Source: Paenimyroides tangerinum (lineage in GTDB: Bacteria; Bacteroidota; Bacteroidia; Flavobacteriales; Flavobacteriaceae). From it: DNA of 64,000 nt. The translations under genes were made by a program, and so were the position numbers. Positions 36,768-45,691 of the stretch are shown one piece after another; the stretch's first letter is position 1; each line of letters opens with the position of its first letter. The stretch is taken from positions 62,001 to 126,000 of the forward strand of contig NZ_RQVQ01000002.1 in the NCBI RefSeq assembly GCF_003865405.1, read 5' to 3'. The notes below the pieces were generated by a model that worked only from the letters and a program-made list of their open reading frames with translations, had not been told where the DNA came from and ran no database searches.

Positions 36768-39302
36768 CTATTTCTTTTTTGTTGTTGTTTTAGAAACTGT
36801 TGTTTTCTTCGCAGGCGCTTTTTTAGCCGTAGTCGTCTTTTTAGCAGCTGTTTTTTTCGCAGGAGCCTTTTCTTCAATCAACTTTTTAACTTCTTCTAAA
36901 GTCATCGCAGCAGCATCTACGTCTTTCGACAACTCAATTTTCACTTTTCCTTGTAAAATAACCGAACGTCCCCAACGTGCCTTTTCAACACGAATTCCTT
37001 CATCTTTCCAATTATGAATAACTTTATCAATCTCTTTTTGAACTTTCTCTTCGATCAAAATATTGATATCACTTTGTGAAAGATTATCGAAATCGTATTT
37101 TTTATTTACGTTAATAAACATTCCATTCCATTTGATAAAAGGTCCGAAACGACCAACACCTTTCTGAACTGGTAAACTATCATAAGTTGCAATTGGCGCA
37201 TCGGCTTTTTGCTTTTCTTTAATCAAAACAACCGCGCGTTCCATATTCACATCCAAAGGTTCTTCTCCTTTTGGTAAAGAAATAAAAACAGCACCGTGAC
37301 GTACATATGGTCCAAAACGTCCATTATTTACCTCAACTTCTTCGCCTTCAAAATCACCTAACATTTTAGGCAATAAAAACAAAGTCAAGGCTTCATCTAA
37401 ACTTATAGTTCCAATATTTTGATCTGGACGTAAACTAGCAAATTGCTTTTCTTCATCTTCCGCATCACCAATTTGAGCCATCGGTCCAAATTTTCCTAAA
37501 CGAACCAAAATAGGTTTTCCTGATTTCGGATCAGTTCCTAAAATACGTTCTCCTGATTCACGGTCTGCGTTTTGCTCTACATCTTTTACAATCGGATGAA
37601 AATGACTATAAAAATCATTCATCATTTTTGTCCAATCTTCATTTCCAGCAGCAATCTCATCAAAATCTTGCTCAACTTTTGCTGTGAAATTATAATCTAA
37701 AATAGTTTCGAAATTCTTAACTAAGAAATCTGTAACAATAATTCCGATATCCGTAGGAATTAATTTTCCTTTATCAGCTCCAACTTTTTCAATTTGAACA
37801 GATGCTTGAACTTCATTTCCAACTAATCTCAAAACTTCATATTTACGTTCGGTTCCTTCAGCTGTACCTTTTTCGATATAATTACGAGCAATAATGGTAG
37901 AAATCGTCGGTGCATAAGTTGACGGACGACCAATCCCTAACTCCTCCAACTTCTTAACCAAAGCTGCTTCTGAATATCGAGCTGGCGGACGAGAAAAACG
38001 CTCAGTCGCAACAATTCCGTTATTTTGTAAAGCTTCATTAACTTTTAATGCAGGCAACATTCCTTCTTGTTCTTCTTCATCATCATCGTGACCTTCTAAA
38101 TACACTTTCAAGAAACCTTCAAAAAGCAAAACTTCTCCAGTTGCGTGAAAATGTTCCTTATGTTTGTCTGCAACAACATTAACGTTTGTACGTTCCAAAG
38201 CTGCATCGCTCATTTGAGAAGCCAACGTACGTTTCCAAATCAAATCATACAAACGAGCTTGGTCACGGTCTATATTCACCGAATGACGCGACATATCTGT
38301 TGGACGAATCGCCTCGTGAGCTTCTTGGGCTCCTTTTGCTTTTGTTGTATAAACTCGAGGCTTACTAAACTCAGCTCCATAAGACTTTACAATCTCAGCT
38401 TCGGCAGCAGCCATCGCATCTTTAGAAAGATTTACACTATCTGTTCTCATATAGGTAATCAATCCGCTTTCGTACAAACGTTGCGCTAACATCATTGTTT
38501 GACCAACCGAATAATACAATTTACGAGAAGCTTCCTGTTGTAAAGTTGAAGTTGTAAATGGTGCAGCAGGAGATTTTTTTGTAGGTTTAGTTTCCAAGTC
38601 AGAAACTTTGAATTGTGCACCAATATTTTGATGTAAGAAGGTTTCTGCTTCTTCTTTTGTTTTAAAATTTTTAGGAAGTTTCGCTTTAAACGATTTTCCT
38701 TTTTCTGTAATGAATTCGGCAGTAACACTAAATGAACCCTGTGGATTAAAGGCATCAATTTCTTTTTCACGTTCAACAATCAAACGAACAGAAACAGATT
38801 GCACACGACCAGCAGATAATCCGCTTCGAACTTTTTTCCACAAAACTGGAGATAATTCGTAACCCACTAAACGGTCTAAAACACGACGCGCTTGTTGAGC
38901 GTTTACCAAATTATAATCAATTTTACGTGGATTATCAATCGCTTTTAAGATTGCCGATTTAGTGATTTCGTGAAAAACAATACGCTTAGTGTTTTCTTCT
39001 TTCAATTTTAATTCTTCCGCCAAGTGCCAAGCAATGGCCTCACCCTCGCGGTCTTCATCGGAAGCCAACCAAACCATTTCTGCTTTTTTAGAAAGGTCTT
39101 TTAATTTTTTAACAACTGCTTTTTTATCTGCAGAAACTTCGTATTTCGGTTTGAAATTATTTTCAATATCAATTCCCATTTCCTTTGCAGGAATATCGGC
39201 AATATGTCCGAAACTTGATTCTACTTGATAATCTGGTCCTAAAAATTTTTCTATCGTTTTTGCCTTAGCAGGCGACTCCACTATCACTAAATTCTTTGCC
39301 AT
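36768..39302 (-). CDS. topA: DNA topoisomerase I
   Basis: The 844-residue type IA topoisomerase has an N-terminal Toprim domain (VIVESPAKAKTIEKFLG, residues 5-21, and DEDREGEAIAWH), the active-site tyrosine in ESGLITYMRTDSVN (about residue 295), and TOPRIM-C repeats in place of zinc fingers (GRFGPYVRHG and GRFGPFIKWNG). A Lys/Ala/Thr-rich tail of about 35 residues resembles histone H1 tails. It relaxes negative supercoils. It is cotranscribed with the arginase-fold gene (3-nt gap). Confidence 0.96.
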   Translation of the reverse strand: MAKNLVIVESPAKAKTIEKFLGPDYQVESSFGHIADIPAKEMGIDIENNFKPKYEVSADKKAVVKKLKDLSKKAEMVWLASDEDREGEAIAWHLAEELKLKEENTKRIVFHEITKSAILKAIDNPRKIDYNLVNAQQARRVLDRLVGYELSPVLWKKVRSGLSAGRVQSVSVRLIVEREKEIDAFNPQGSFSVTAEFITEKGKSFKAKLPKNFKTKEEAETFLHQNIGAQFKVSDLETKPTKKSPAAPFTTSTLQQEASRKLYYSVGQTMMLAQRLYESGLITYMRTDSVNLSKDAMAAAEAEIVKSYGAEFSKPRVYTTKAKGAQEAHEAIRPTDMSRHSVNIDRDQARLYDLIWKRTLASQMSDAALERTNVNVVADKHKEHFHATGEVLLFEGFLKVYLEGHDDDEEEQEGMLPALKVNEALQNNGIVATERFSRPPARYSEAALVKKLEELGIGRPSTYAPTISTIIARNYIEKGTAEGTERKYEVLRLVGNEVQASVQIEKVGADKGKLIPTDIGIIVTDFLVKNFETILDYNFTAKVEQDFDEIAAGNEDWTKMMNDFYSHFHPIVKDVEQNADRESGERILGTDPKSGKPILVRLGKFGPMAQIGDAEDEEKQFASLRPDQNIGTISLDEALTLFLLPKMLGDFEGEEVEVNNGRFGPYVRHGAVFISLPKGEEPLDVNMERAVVLIKEKQKADAPIATYDSLPVQKGVGRFGPFIKWNGMFINVNKKYDFDNLSQSDINILIEEKVQKEIDKVIHNWKDEGIRVEKARWGRSVILQGKVKIELSKDVDAAAMTLEEVKKLIEEKAPAKKTAAKKTTTAKKAPAKKTTVSKTTTKKK

Positions 39303-39422
39303 TCTTCATTTTTTTGAAGGACAAAAATATAGGATTTTTTTAATATAAAAGATTTTTCAATTTTAAAATTGCTTTTTTTCTCATACCTTAATATATATAA
39401 CGAGTAAATTAGAGCCCAAAAA

Positions 39423-40325
39423 TCAAGAATATTGAGCTAAATTTTCTAATATTTTATTCTTAATTTCCTGAACCAAACTTTTCGGCTCTAATACTTTAAC
39501 CTCTTTTCCCATCGCTAAAATTTCCATTACAAAATCATACGTAGGAATTAATTCTAACGAAATGATAAAAATTTCATTTTCTTGGAGAATCAATTTCTGA
39601 GTATGATGTAACGGAAGCGTTTCTAAATAGCGATATTGACTTTCGGAACATTGAATTTTTATATTCTGAATTTTCTCATCCGATTTTAAAATCCCAAAAA
39701 CATTTTGATATTCTTTTTCAACATCAAAATCTATTTTGACAAAAAAAGAATCTTTCAAAACTTCTAATTTCGAAATTCGGTCTAAACTAAAAGATTTTAC
39801 AACCTCATCTTTTGAATCTTTCGCTAACAAATACCAACGGTTTTTAGATTCTTTAATAGCAATAGGTGAAACTTTTCGAATTGAACTTTTTCCGCTATGA
39901 TTTAAAAAATTCAAATAAGTAATTTCTAAAACCTTTAAATTTTTAATTGCTTTTATAATTTCAGAAAAATACTCGGTACCATTCGCTTTACGCTTTTCTA
40001 AAAAAACAATCCCTGCAGTTTCATTTGAACTTTTGATTAAACTAGTAATCTCAATCGCTTCAAGCAAACGAATTTTGCCATCTTCGCTGAAAATCTCTTT
40101 TATATAATATTCATTTGTAGAACGATTACATACAATTTCAATTCCAAATAACGAATCGATTTCTTTAATATCACGTTGAAAAGTACGTTTAGAAATTACA
40201 AAATCTTCCTCTGAATCGCTTTTATTTTCAAGTTTACGAAGTACCTCATCAAAAGTTAAATGCGCACCGTTTCTGAACATTTCGACAATCAAAGCCAATC
40301 GACTAAAAAATATATTTTTTGACAT
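39423..40325 (-). CDS. WYL-domain transcriptional regulator
   Basis: The 300-residue protein has an N-terminal HTH of the HTH_11/DeoR kind (HLTFDEVLRKLENK … ISKRTFQRDIKEIDSLFGIEI) and a central WYL domain (KVSPIAIKESKNRWYLLAKDSK … SFSLDRISKLEVL, about residues 155-195), then a WCX-like C-terminus. WYL regulators sense ligands, often nucleotides or nucleic acid, and several control phage-defence operons. Its start codon overlaps the stop of the SLOG-hydrolase gene (TAATG), so the two are one operon. The GACA…TGTC dyads at 41410-41466 are candidate operators. Confidence 0.92.
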   Translation of the reverse strand: MSKNIFFSRLALIVEMFRNGAHLTFDEVLRKLENKSDSEEDFVISKRTFQRDIKEIDSLFGIEIVCNRSTNEYYIKEIFSEDGKIRLLEAIEITSLIKSSNETAGIVFLEKRKANGTEYFSEIIKAIKNLKVLEITYLNFLNHSGKSSIRKVSPIAIKESKNRWYLLAKDSKDEVVKSFSLDRISKLEVLKDSFFVKIDFDVEKEYQNVFGILKSDEKIQNIKIQCSESQYRYLETLPLHHTQKLILQENEIFIISLELIPTYDFVMEILAMGKEVKVLEPKSLVQEIKNKILENLAQYS

Positions 40326-41365
40326 TATAAACTTTTTAAATAAGTTGACAATTCATTTTTAAAAACTGAAATCGGAACTCCGTGAGCCATTTCGTGATTC
40401 ATCAAAATTGAAATTTGAGAATCGGTTTTATAAGTTTCTAAAAAATCGAAGGTTTTTTCGTTTGGAACCACATCATCCTTTGATCCTAATAAAATGGTGA
40501 TTTTGGTTTTATGAAGATTTACAGTTGGAATTTCTTGAAAAACCGAACGTTCTTTCAATGCTGGATTAAACAAAAAGGCAGGCTTATTCATCATTTGCGA
40601 AAGATAAAAACCAGCAAATCCTCCCATACTACTTCCAATGATTACGTCGAAATTATCATTTATATATTTTTCAAAAACTAACGAAATGCAATTTTCATCA
40701 ACAAAATAATCTAAATCTGGAGCGATTACTTCTCCAAATTCTTCAAGTATCAATCGCTTTTCTGCACTAAGTTTACTTTCTAATCCGTGTAAATATAAAA
40801 TTTTCATATTTCTATTTTTAAATGAATTAATATACAAATCTTCTATTGCCTGAATGCCAAACATATTAATTTTACGAGTTCCAATTCCTGCGAAATTTTC
40901 GTTTGTAATCTTTGGTTTAAACTCACAAACCAAAAACCGATTTATCTCAAAATCCCAATAATACCAACGCGTTTCATTTTGGTCAAAAACAAAAACTGGT
41001 TTATTCGAATCAATTGCCATCTGAACCGCCCAACCCGTTCCGCCTTTTACAAACTGAACTTCATTAGTACGTTTGATACTTCCAATAGCAAAAATTTCAT
41101 TCGCATTTTTGACCTGAAACCAATTTCGAGCTAATAAATTAATCATCCGATGGTATCGAAATCTTTGCAACGTAACATTTGCTCTTTCTACCATTTGACA
41201 ACCTTCGTGAAATTCATTTTGAGTTAATTCGCTTTTATTTTCTGAATAATGGTGTTTGGTTTTATAAGAATATGCAATGGTTTTTACATTGAAATTTTTT
41301 CCAAAAGTTTCAAAATAAAAATCAGCTCCAGCCGCACCTCCCGAATGACAAATAAAATTTTTCAT
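40325..41365 (-). CDS. Fusion of a SLOG-like domain and a YqiA-type alpha/beta hydrolase
   Basis: The 346-residue protein has two parts. Residues 1-186 carry HSGGAAGAD (7-15), VKGGTGWAVQMAI (106-118), KPVFVFDQ (122-129) and FAGIGTR (158-164), a SLOG/YspA-like nucleotide-binding pattern. Residues 187-346 begin with their own Met (MKILYLHGLES) and show the UPF0227/YqiA hydrolase pattern: nucleophile elbow GSSMGG (Ser246), acid in LLGSKDDVVP (Asp297/298) and histidine in MAHG (His328). It is upstream of the WYL regulator and translationally overlapped with it. Substrate unknown. An ancestral two-gene fusion is likely, since Met187 would be a natural start. A base call error creating the fusion cannot be excluded from sequence alone. 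Confidence 0.8.
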   Translation of the reverse strand: MKNFICHSGGAAGADFYFETFGKNFNVKTIAYSYKTKHHYSENKSELTQNEFHEGCQMVERANVTLQRFRYHRMINLLARNWFQVKNANEIFAIGSIKRTNEVQFVKGGTGWAVQMAIDSNKPVFVFDQNETRWYYWDFEINRFLVCEFKPKITNENFAGIGTRKINMFGIQAIEDLYINSFKNRNMKILYLHGLESKLSAEKRLILEEFGEVIAPDLDYFVDENCISLVFEKYINDNFDVIIGSSMGGFAGFYLSQMMNKPAFLFNPALKERSVFQEIPTVNLHKTKITILLGSKDDVVPNEKTFDFLETYKTDSQISILMNHEMAHGVPISVFKNELSTYLKSL

Positions 41366-41389
41366 TGCTAAATAATTTGGTTAAAATTA

Positions 41390-41397
41390 CAAAAATA
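41390..41397 (-). promoter_or_regulatory. -7 box for the SLOG-hydrolase/WYL operon
   Basis: TATTTTTG on the minus strand (TAnnTTTG), 24 nt upstream of the ATG at 41365. A TTTTTTG that could serve as -33 overlaps the dyad at 41410-41422. Confidence 0.45.
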
Positions 41398-41409
41398 GAT
41401 TTGAAAGAA

Positions 41410-41422
41410 GACAAAAAATGTC
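41410..41422. promoter_or_regulatory. Dyad GACA-N5-TGTC, candidate operator
   Basis: GACA-AAAAA-TGTC lies upstream of the -7 box of the leftward SLOG-hydrolase/WYL operon, overlapping the position of the -33 element. Confidence 0.4.
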
Positions 41423-41449
41423 GCTTGAAAAATATTTATTACAAACCAC

Positions 41450-41466
41450 AATGACATCTTGTCATT
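41450..41466. promoter_or_regulatory. Perfect dyad AATGACA-TCT-TGTCATT, candidate operator
   Basis: Seven-base perfect arms around three bases. It overlaps the -33 TTG of the miaB promoter (41459-41461) and is centred 42 bp from the other GACA…TGTC dyad. Confidence 0.5.
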
Positions 41467-41490
41467 AAGAAAAAATATATTGTATCTTTG
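41459..41490 (+). promoter_or_regulatory. Promoter of miaB
   Basis: TTG at 41459-41461 and TATCTTTG at 41483-41490, 21 nt apart, 30 nt before the miaB ATG. Confidence 0.6.
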
Positions 41491-41520
41491 CTAATTGATT
41501 AGTACACTTTTAGTCGATTT

Positions 41521-42966
41521 ATGGAAAAGGTAATTGAAGAAAATAAACAAGGAACAAGCTTAGTTCTAGAACAAAAAGCAGATAACAAAAAGAAGCTTTT
41601 TATTGAAAGTTACGGATGTCAGATGAATTTTTCTGATAGTGAAATCGTTGCTTCAATTTTAGCAGATCAAGGATATAATACCACACAAAATTTAGAAGAA
41701 GCTGATTTAGTTTTAGTAAACACTTGTTCTATCAGAGATAAAGCCGAACAAACCGTTCGTAAACGTTTAGAAAAATATAACGCAGTTAAGAAAATCAATC
41801 CAGGTATGAAGGTTGGAGTTCTTGGTTGTATGGCTGAACGTTTGAAAAGTAAGTTTTTAGAAGAAGAAAAAATTGTAGATATGGTTGTTGGACCAGATGC
41901 TTACAAAGATATTCCAAATTTATTAGCCGAAGTCGAAGAAGGTAGAGATGCCATTAACGTTATTCTTTCAAAAGAAGAAACTTATGGAGACATCGCTCCT
42001 GTTCGTTTAAATTCAAACGGTGTTACAGCATTTGTATCAATCACTCGTGGTTGCGATAATATGTGTACATTCTGTGTAGTTCCTTTTACTCGCGGGCGCG
42101 AACGCAGCCGTGAACCGAAAAGTATCATCGAAGAAATTCAAGATTTATCAAACAGAGGTTTTAAAGAAGTTACTTTATTAGGTCAAAACGTAGATAGCTA
42201 CCTTTGGTATGGCGGTGGTTTAAAGAAAGATTACGACAAAGCTACAGAAATGCAAAAAGCAACAGCAGTTGATTTTGCTCAATTGTTAGATTCTTGTGCT
42301 TCGCAATTCCCAAAAATGCGTTTCCGTTTTTCTACGTCAAATCCACAAGATATGCACGATGAAGTTTTACACATTGTAGCAAAACATCACAACGTTTGTA
42401 AATACATTCATTTACCAGTTCAATCAGGTTCTACTCGTATCTTAAAAGAAATGAACCGTCAACACACACGTGAAGAATATATGGAGCTGGTTGACCGTAT
42501 TTATAAAATAGTTCCAGGAATTTCATTATCTCAAGATATGATTACTGGATTCCCTACAGAAACAGAAGAAGACCACCAAGATACTTTATCTTTAATGGAA
42601 TATGTAAGATATGACTTTGGTTATATGTTTGCTTATTCTGAAAGACCAGGAACATTAGCTGCTCGTAAATTAGAAGATGACATTCCAGAGGAAGTTAAAA
42701 AACGTAGATTACAAGAAATTGTAGATTTACAACAACGTATTGCACTAGAACAAACCAGACGTTTTGTTGGACAAACAGTTGAAGTTTTGATTGAAAAAAC
42801 TTCAAAAAAATCTGACGAACATTGGTCTGGAAGAAATTCTCAAAACACAACTGTGGTTTTCAACAAAGAAAATTACAAAGTTGGAGATTTCGTAAACGTA
42901 AAAATTACAGATTGTACATCAGCAACATTAATTGGTGAAGCAATCGGATATAGCGAAATGCAATAA
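41521..42966 (+). CDS. miaB: tRNA-2-methylthio-N6-dimethylallyladenosine synthase MiaB
   Basis: The 481-residue radical-SAM methylthiotransferase has an N-terminal cluster-binding domain with ESYGCQMNFSDSE, NTCSIRDKAE and LGCMAERL (three cysteines of the auxiliary 4Fe-4S cluster), then RGCDNMCTFCVVP with the CxxxCxxC radical-SAM cluster, and a C-terminal TRAM domain (FVGQTVEVLIEKTSKK … VNVKITDCTSATLIGE). It modifies A37 of tRNAs reading UNN codons. It is followed after 23 nt by a sigma-54 activator gene. Confidence 0.97.
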   Translation: MEKVIEENKQGTSLVLEQKADNKKKLFIESYGCQMNFSDSEIVASILADQGYNTTQNLEEADLVLVNTCSIRDKAEQTVRKRLEKYNAVKKINPGMKVGVLGCMAERLKSKFLEEEKIVDMVVGPDAYKDIPNLLAEVEEGRDAINVILSKEETYGDIAPVRLNSNGVTAFVSITRGCDNMCTFCVVPFTRGRERSREPKSIIEEIQDLSNRGFKEVTLLGQNVDSYLWYGGGLKKDYDKATEMQKATAVDFAQLLDSCASQFPKMRFRFSTSNPQDMHDEVLHIVAKHHNVCKYIHLPVQSGSTRILKEMNRQHTREEYMELVDRIYKIVPGISLSQDMITGFPTETEEDHQDTLSLMEYVRYDFGYMFAYSERPGTLAARKLEDDIPEEVKKRRLQEIVDLQQRIALEQTRRFVGQTVEVLIEKTSKKSDEHWSGRNSQNTTVVFNKENYKVGDFVNVKITDCTSATLIGEAIGYSEMQ

Positions 42967-42989
42967 TCTTTTATATTAAGAAACAAGAA

Positions 42990-44261
42990 ATGGAAAACAT
43001 TCAATCCATAAAACAACGATTTGGCATTATTGGAAACGATCCGAAATTAAATCGTGCACTTGAAAAAGCGATTCAGGTTGCACCGACTGATATTTCTGTT
43101 TTGGTAACCGGAGAAAGTGGTGTGGGAAAAGAAAGTATTCCAAAAATCATACACGCACTTTCACACAGAAAACACGGTAAATATATTGCCGTGAACTGTG
43201 GTGCGATTCCTGAAGGAACGATAGATTCTGAACTTTTTGGTCACGAGAAAGGTGCTTTCACTGGAGCTGTTGGTTCTCGTGAAGGATATTTTGAAGTTGC
43301 CAACGGCGGAACCATTTTTTTAGATGAAGTTGGTGAATTACCTTTAACAACTCAAGTTCGATTATTACGTGTTTTGGAAAATGGTGAATTTATGAAAGTA
43401 GGTTCCTCAAAAGTAGAAAAAACAGATGTACGAATTGTTGCCGCAACCAATGTAAAAATGTTTGAAGCAATTGACAAAGGTAAGTTCAGAGAAGATTTAT
43501 ATTATCGTTTGAGTACGGTAGAAATTTCACTTCCTCCTTTACGTGAGCGTGGTGAAGACATTCATTTGTTGTTTAGAAAATTTTCGTCAGATTTCGCTCA
43601 TAAATACAAAATGCCACCGATTAAATTAACAGACCAAGCAGCGGCTTACCTGAAACAATATCGTTGGGATGGAAATATTCGTCAATTGAGAAATATTGCA
43701 GAACAAATTTCTGTTATCGAAACCAATCGCGAAATAAGTTTAGAAACCATACAATCGTATTTACCAAATCGCAACAAACAATTACCTTCGGTTATCGAAA
43801 GTAAAAAAGCTGAAAGTGATTTTAGTAACGAAAGAGAAATTTTATACAAAGTTCTTTTTGATATGAAAAGTGACTTGAATGATTTAAAAAAACTTACTTT
43901 AGAGTTAATGAAAAACGGAACTTCAAGTAATGTTCAAGAAAATAACAAATCATTAATTCAGAAAATTTACGGTCAGCCAGAAGAAAAATCAGAACTTGAA
44001 AAAAATCAGCCAAGAGCATTTGAAAAACATCAAACAGAATCTTATGCTGAAGAAATGGAAGATGAAGACGATGATTTCGAACCTTATTTGATTGCTGAAA
44101 CGATTGATATTGATGATGAAAATCTTCGTTTAGATGAAAAAGAAATTCAGTTAATCAAGAAAGCTTTAGAAAGAAATAACGGAAAACGTAAAGCGGCGGC
44201 AGACGAATTAGGAATTTCAGAACGAACGCTTTATCGTAAAATAAAACAATATGATTTATAA
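42990..44261 (+). CDS. Sigma-54-dependent activator without receiver domain
   Basis: The 423-residue protein starts directly with the AAA+ domain: Walker A GESGVGKE (41-48), the sigma-54-contacting GAFTGA loop (88-93) and Walker B GTIFLDE (107-113), through to the R finger region. A linker of about 120 residues, acidic and Lys-rich, includes a coiled segment (LYKVLFDMKSDLNDLKKLTLELMKNG). A Fis-type HTH closes the protein (RKAAADELGISERTLYRKIKQ). No receiver, PAS or GAF input domain is present, so its control is unknown. It overlaps lptE by 11 nt, an unusual partner that suggests envelope-linked regulation. Confidence 0.93.
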   Translation: MENIQSIKQRFGIIGNDPKLNRALEKAIQVAPTDISVLVTGESGVGKESIPKIIHALSHRKHGKYIAVNCGAIPEGTIDSELFGHEKGAFTGAVGSREGYFEVANGGTIFLDEVGELPLTTQVRLLRVLENGEFMKVGSSKVEKTDVRIVAATNVKMFEAIDKGKFREDLYYRLSTVEISLPPLRERGEDIHLLFRKFSSDFAHKYKMPPIKLTDQAAAYLKQYRWDGNIRQLRNIAEQISVIETNREISLETIQSYLPNRNKQLPSVIESKKAESDFSNEREILYKVLFDMKSDLNDLKKLTLELMKNGTSSNVQENNKSLIQKIYGQPEEKSELEKNQPRAFEKHQTESYAEEMEDEDDDFEPYLIAETIDIDDENLRLDEKEIQLIKKALERNNGKRKAAADELGISERTLYRKIKQYDL

Positions 44262-44775
44262 AAACATCATAAAAAAAACAAAACTAGTGAGTTTATTATT
44301 TGCATTCGCTTTCATTTTGAATGGATGCGGTGCCTATAATTTTACAGGAACAGGTAAAATCGATGCAAATACATTTCAGGTAAATAATTTCCTGAATAAT
44401 GCAGAACTTGTTGAACCAGGAATTGACCGTATATTTACTGTTGCCTTACAAGAAATTATTATGGGACAAACCAGTTTAAACTTAACAAACACTGGTGGAG
44501 ATTTATTATATGAAGGAGAAATTACAGAATATCGTATTTCACCAATGACGGCAACAGCAGAACAAACTGCTGCACAGAACAGACTTTATATTTCAATCCA
44601 AGTTCGTTTTACAAATAAAAACAAACCTGATGATGATTTTGACAAGGCATTTTCATTCTTCTATGATTATCCTGCAAATGACCAATTAACTGGACCAACT
44701 TTATCAGCGGCATTAGATGTGATTTATGAACGAATTACGCAAGATATTTTCAACGCTTCACTAGCAAAATGGTAA
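44251..44775 (+). CDS. lptE: LPS assembly lipoprotein LptE
   Basis: The 174-residue lipoprotein has a lipobox in FAFILNGCGAYNFTGTG (Cys27) and the LptE/RlpB-like pattern of this phylum: SLNLTNTGGDLLYEGEITEYRISP and NRLYISIQVRFTNKNKPDDDFDKAFSFFYDYP. LptE plugs the LptD barrel to insert lipopolysaccharide at the outer membrane. Its start lies inside the end of the sigma-54 activator gene, and a TTG-started TPR gene follows 4 nt after it. Confidence 0.9.
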   Translation: MIYKNIIKKTKLVSLLFAFAFILNGCGAYNFTGTGKIDANTFQVNNFLNNAELVEPGIDRIFTVALQEIIMGQTSLNLTNTGGDLLYEGEITEYRISPMTATAEQTAAQNRLYISIQVRFTNKNKPDDDFDKAFSFFYDYPANDQLTGPTLSAALDVIYERITQDIFNASLAKW

Positions 44776-44779
44776 AAAA

Positions 44780-45688
44780 TTGAATCAATCAGAATTTACA
44801 TATAAATTAAATCATCCTGAAAATATTTCAGAAACAGACGCCAGTTCTCTATCACAGATTATTGAACAGTTTCCGTATTTTCAATCGGCTCGAGCTTTAT
44901 ATTTAAAGAGCTTACATTCGCAACGTAGTTATTTATATAACAACGAACTTAAGAAAACTGCTGCTTACACAACAGATAGAGATGTTTTATTTGATTTAAT
45001 TATTTCTGAAGATTTCATAATTTACAAACCAATAAATTTGGGAGAAGTAGATGTTTTTGATGAGACGTTCATTGAAGTTAAAAAACCGGAACCTACTTTA
45101 GAAGAAAATATTGAAAAATCGATTTTATCAACAATCGCTTACATAGAAGATTCGGATAAAGATGACGAAATCATTTCGCAAATTGAAACGAAAATAGTTG
45201 CAAAAACAGAACATTACAATTCTGAAATTAAAAAATTAAATGAATCAATAGAAGAAAAACTTGAAATTGGAAAACCATTACCTTTTCAAGAAAATGAAAA
45301 ACATTCTTTTTCAGAATGGCTAAAACTTACTAAAGCACAACCAATAGAAAGAGAAGAAGAAATTGTTGAAGAAAAAACAGCTGATTTAGAACCAACAATC
45401 GATTCATCAAAACAAAAAAAACTGGAATTAATTGACCGTTTTATTGAAACAAATCCAAAGATAGCACCTTCAAAAAATCCATCTCAAACCTTTATAAATA
45501 TTGAGAGAAAAGAAGAAGACGCATCATTGTTAATGACGGAAACATTAGCCAAAATTTATTTAGAACAAAAAAAATATCAAAAAGCTATACAAGCATATCA
45601 AATATTAATTTTGAAATATCCAGAAAAAAGTGTTTTATTTGCAGAACGTATAGAAGATATTAGAGCTTTACAACAATATAACAATTAA
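44780..45688 (+). CDS. TPR-like protein with TTG start
   Basis: The 302-residue protein starts at TTG. No in-frame ATG lies upstream before the stop at 44762-44764, and the product begins MNQSEFTYKLNHPENIS, a form I recognise from Flavobacteriia. The N-terminal part (EQFPYFQSARALYLKSLHSQ … AAYTTDRDVLFDLI) is helical, the centre is acidic and disordered, and residues about 255-300 contain a TPR-like helix pair (TLAKIYLEQKKYQKAIQAYQILILKYPEKS). No signal peptide. Role unknown; it sits between lptE and secG with 4 and 3 nt gaps, so coupling is strong. Confidence 0.85.
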   Translation: MNQSEFTYKLNHPENISETDASSLSQIIEQFPYFQSARALYLKSLHSQRSYLYNNELKKTAAYTTDRDVLFDLIISEDFIIYKPINLGEVDVFDETFIEVKKPEPTLEENIEKSILSTIAYIEDSDKDDEIISQIETKIVAKTEHYNSEIKKLNESIEEKLEIGKPLPFQENEKHSFSEWLKLTKAQPIEREEEIVEEKTADLEPTIDSSKQKKLELIDRFIETNPKIAPSKNPSQTFINIERKEEDASLLMTETLAKIYLEQKKYQKAIQAYQILILKYPEKSVLFAERIEDIRALQQYNN

Positions 45689-45691
45689 ACC

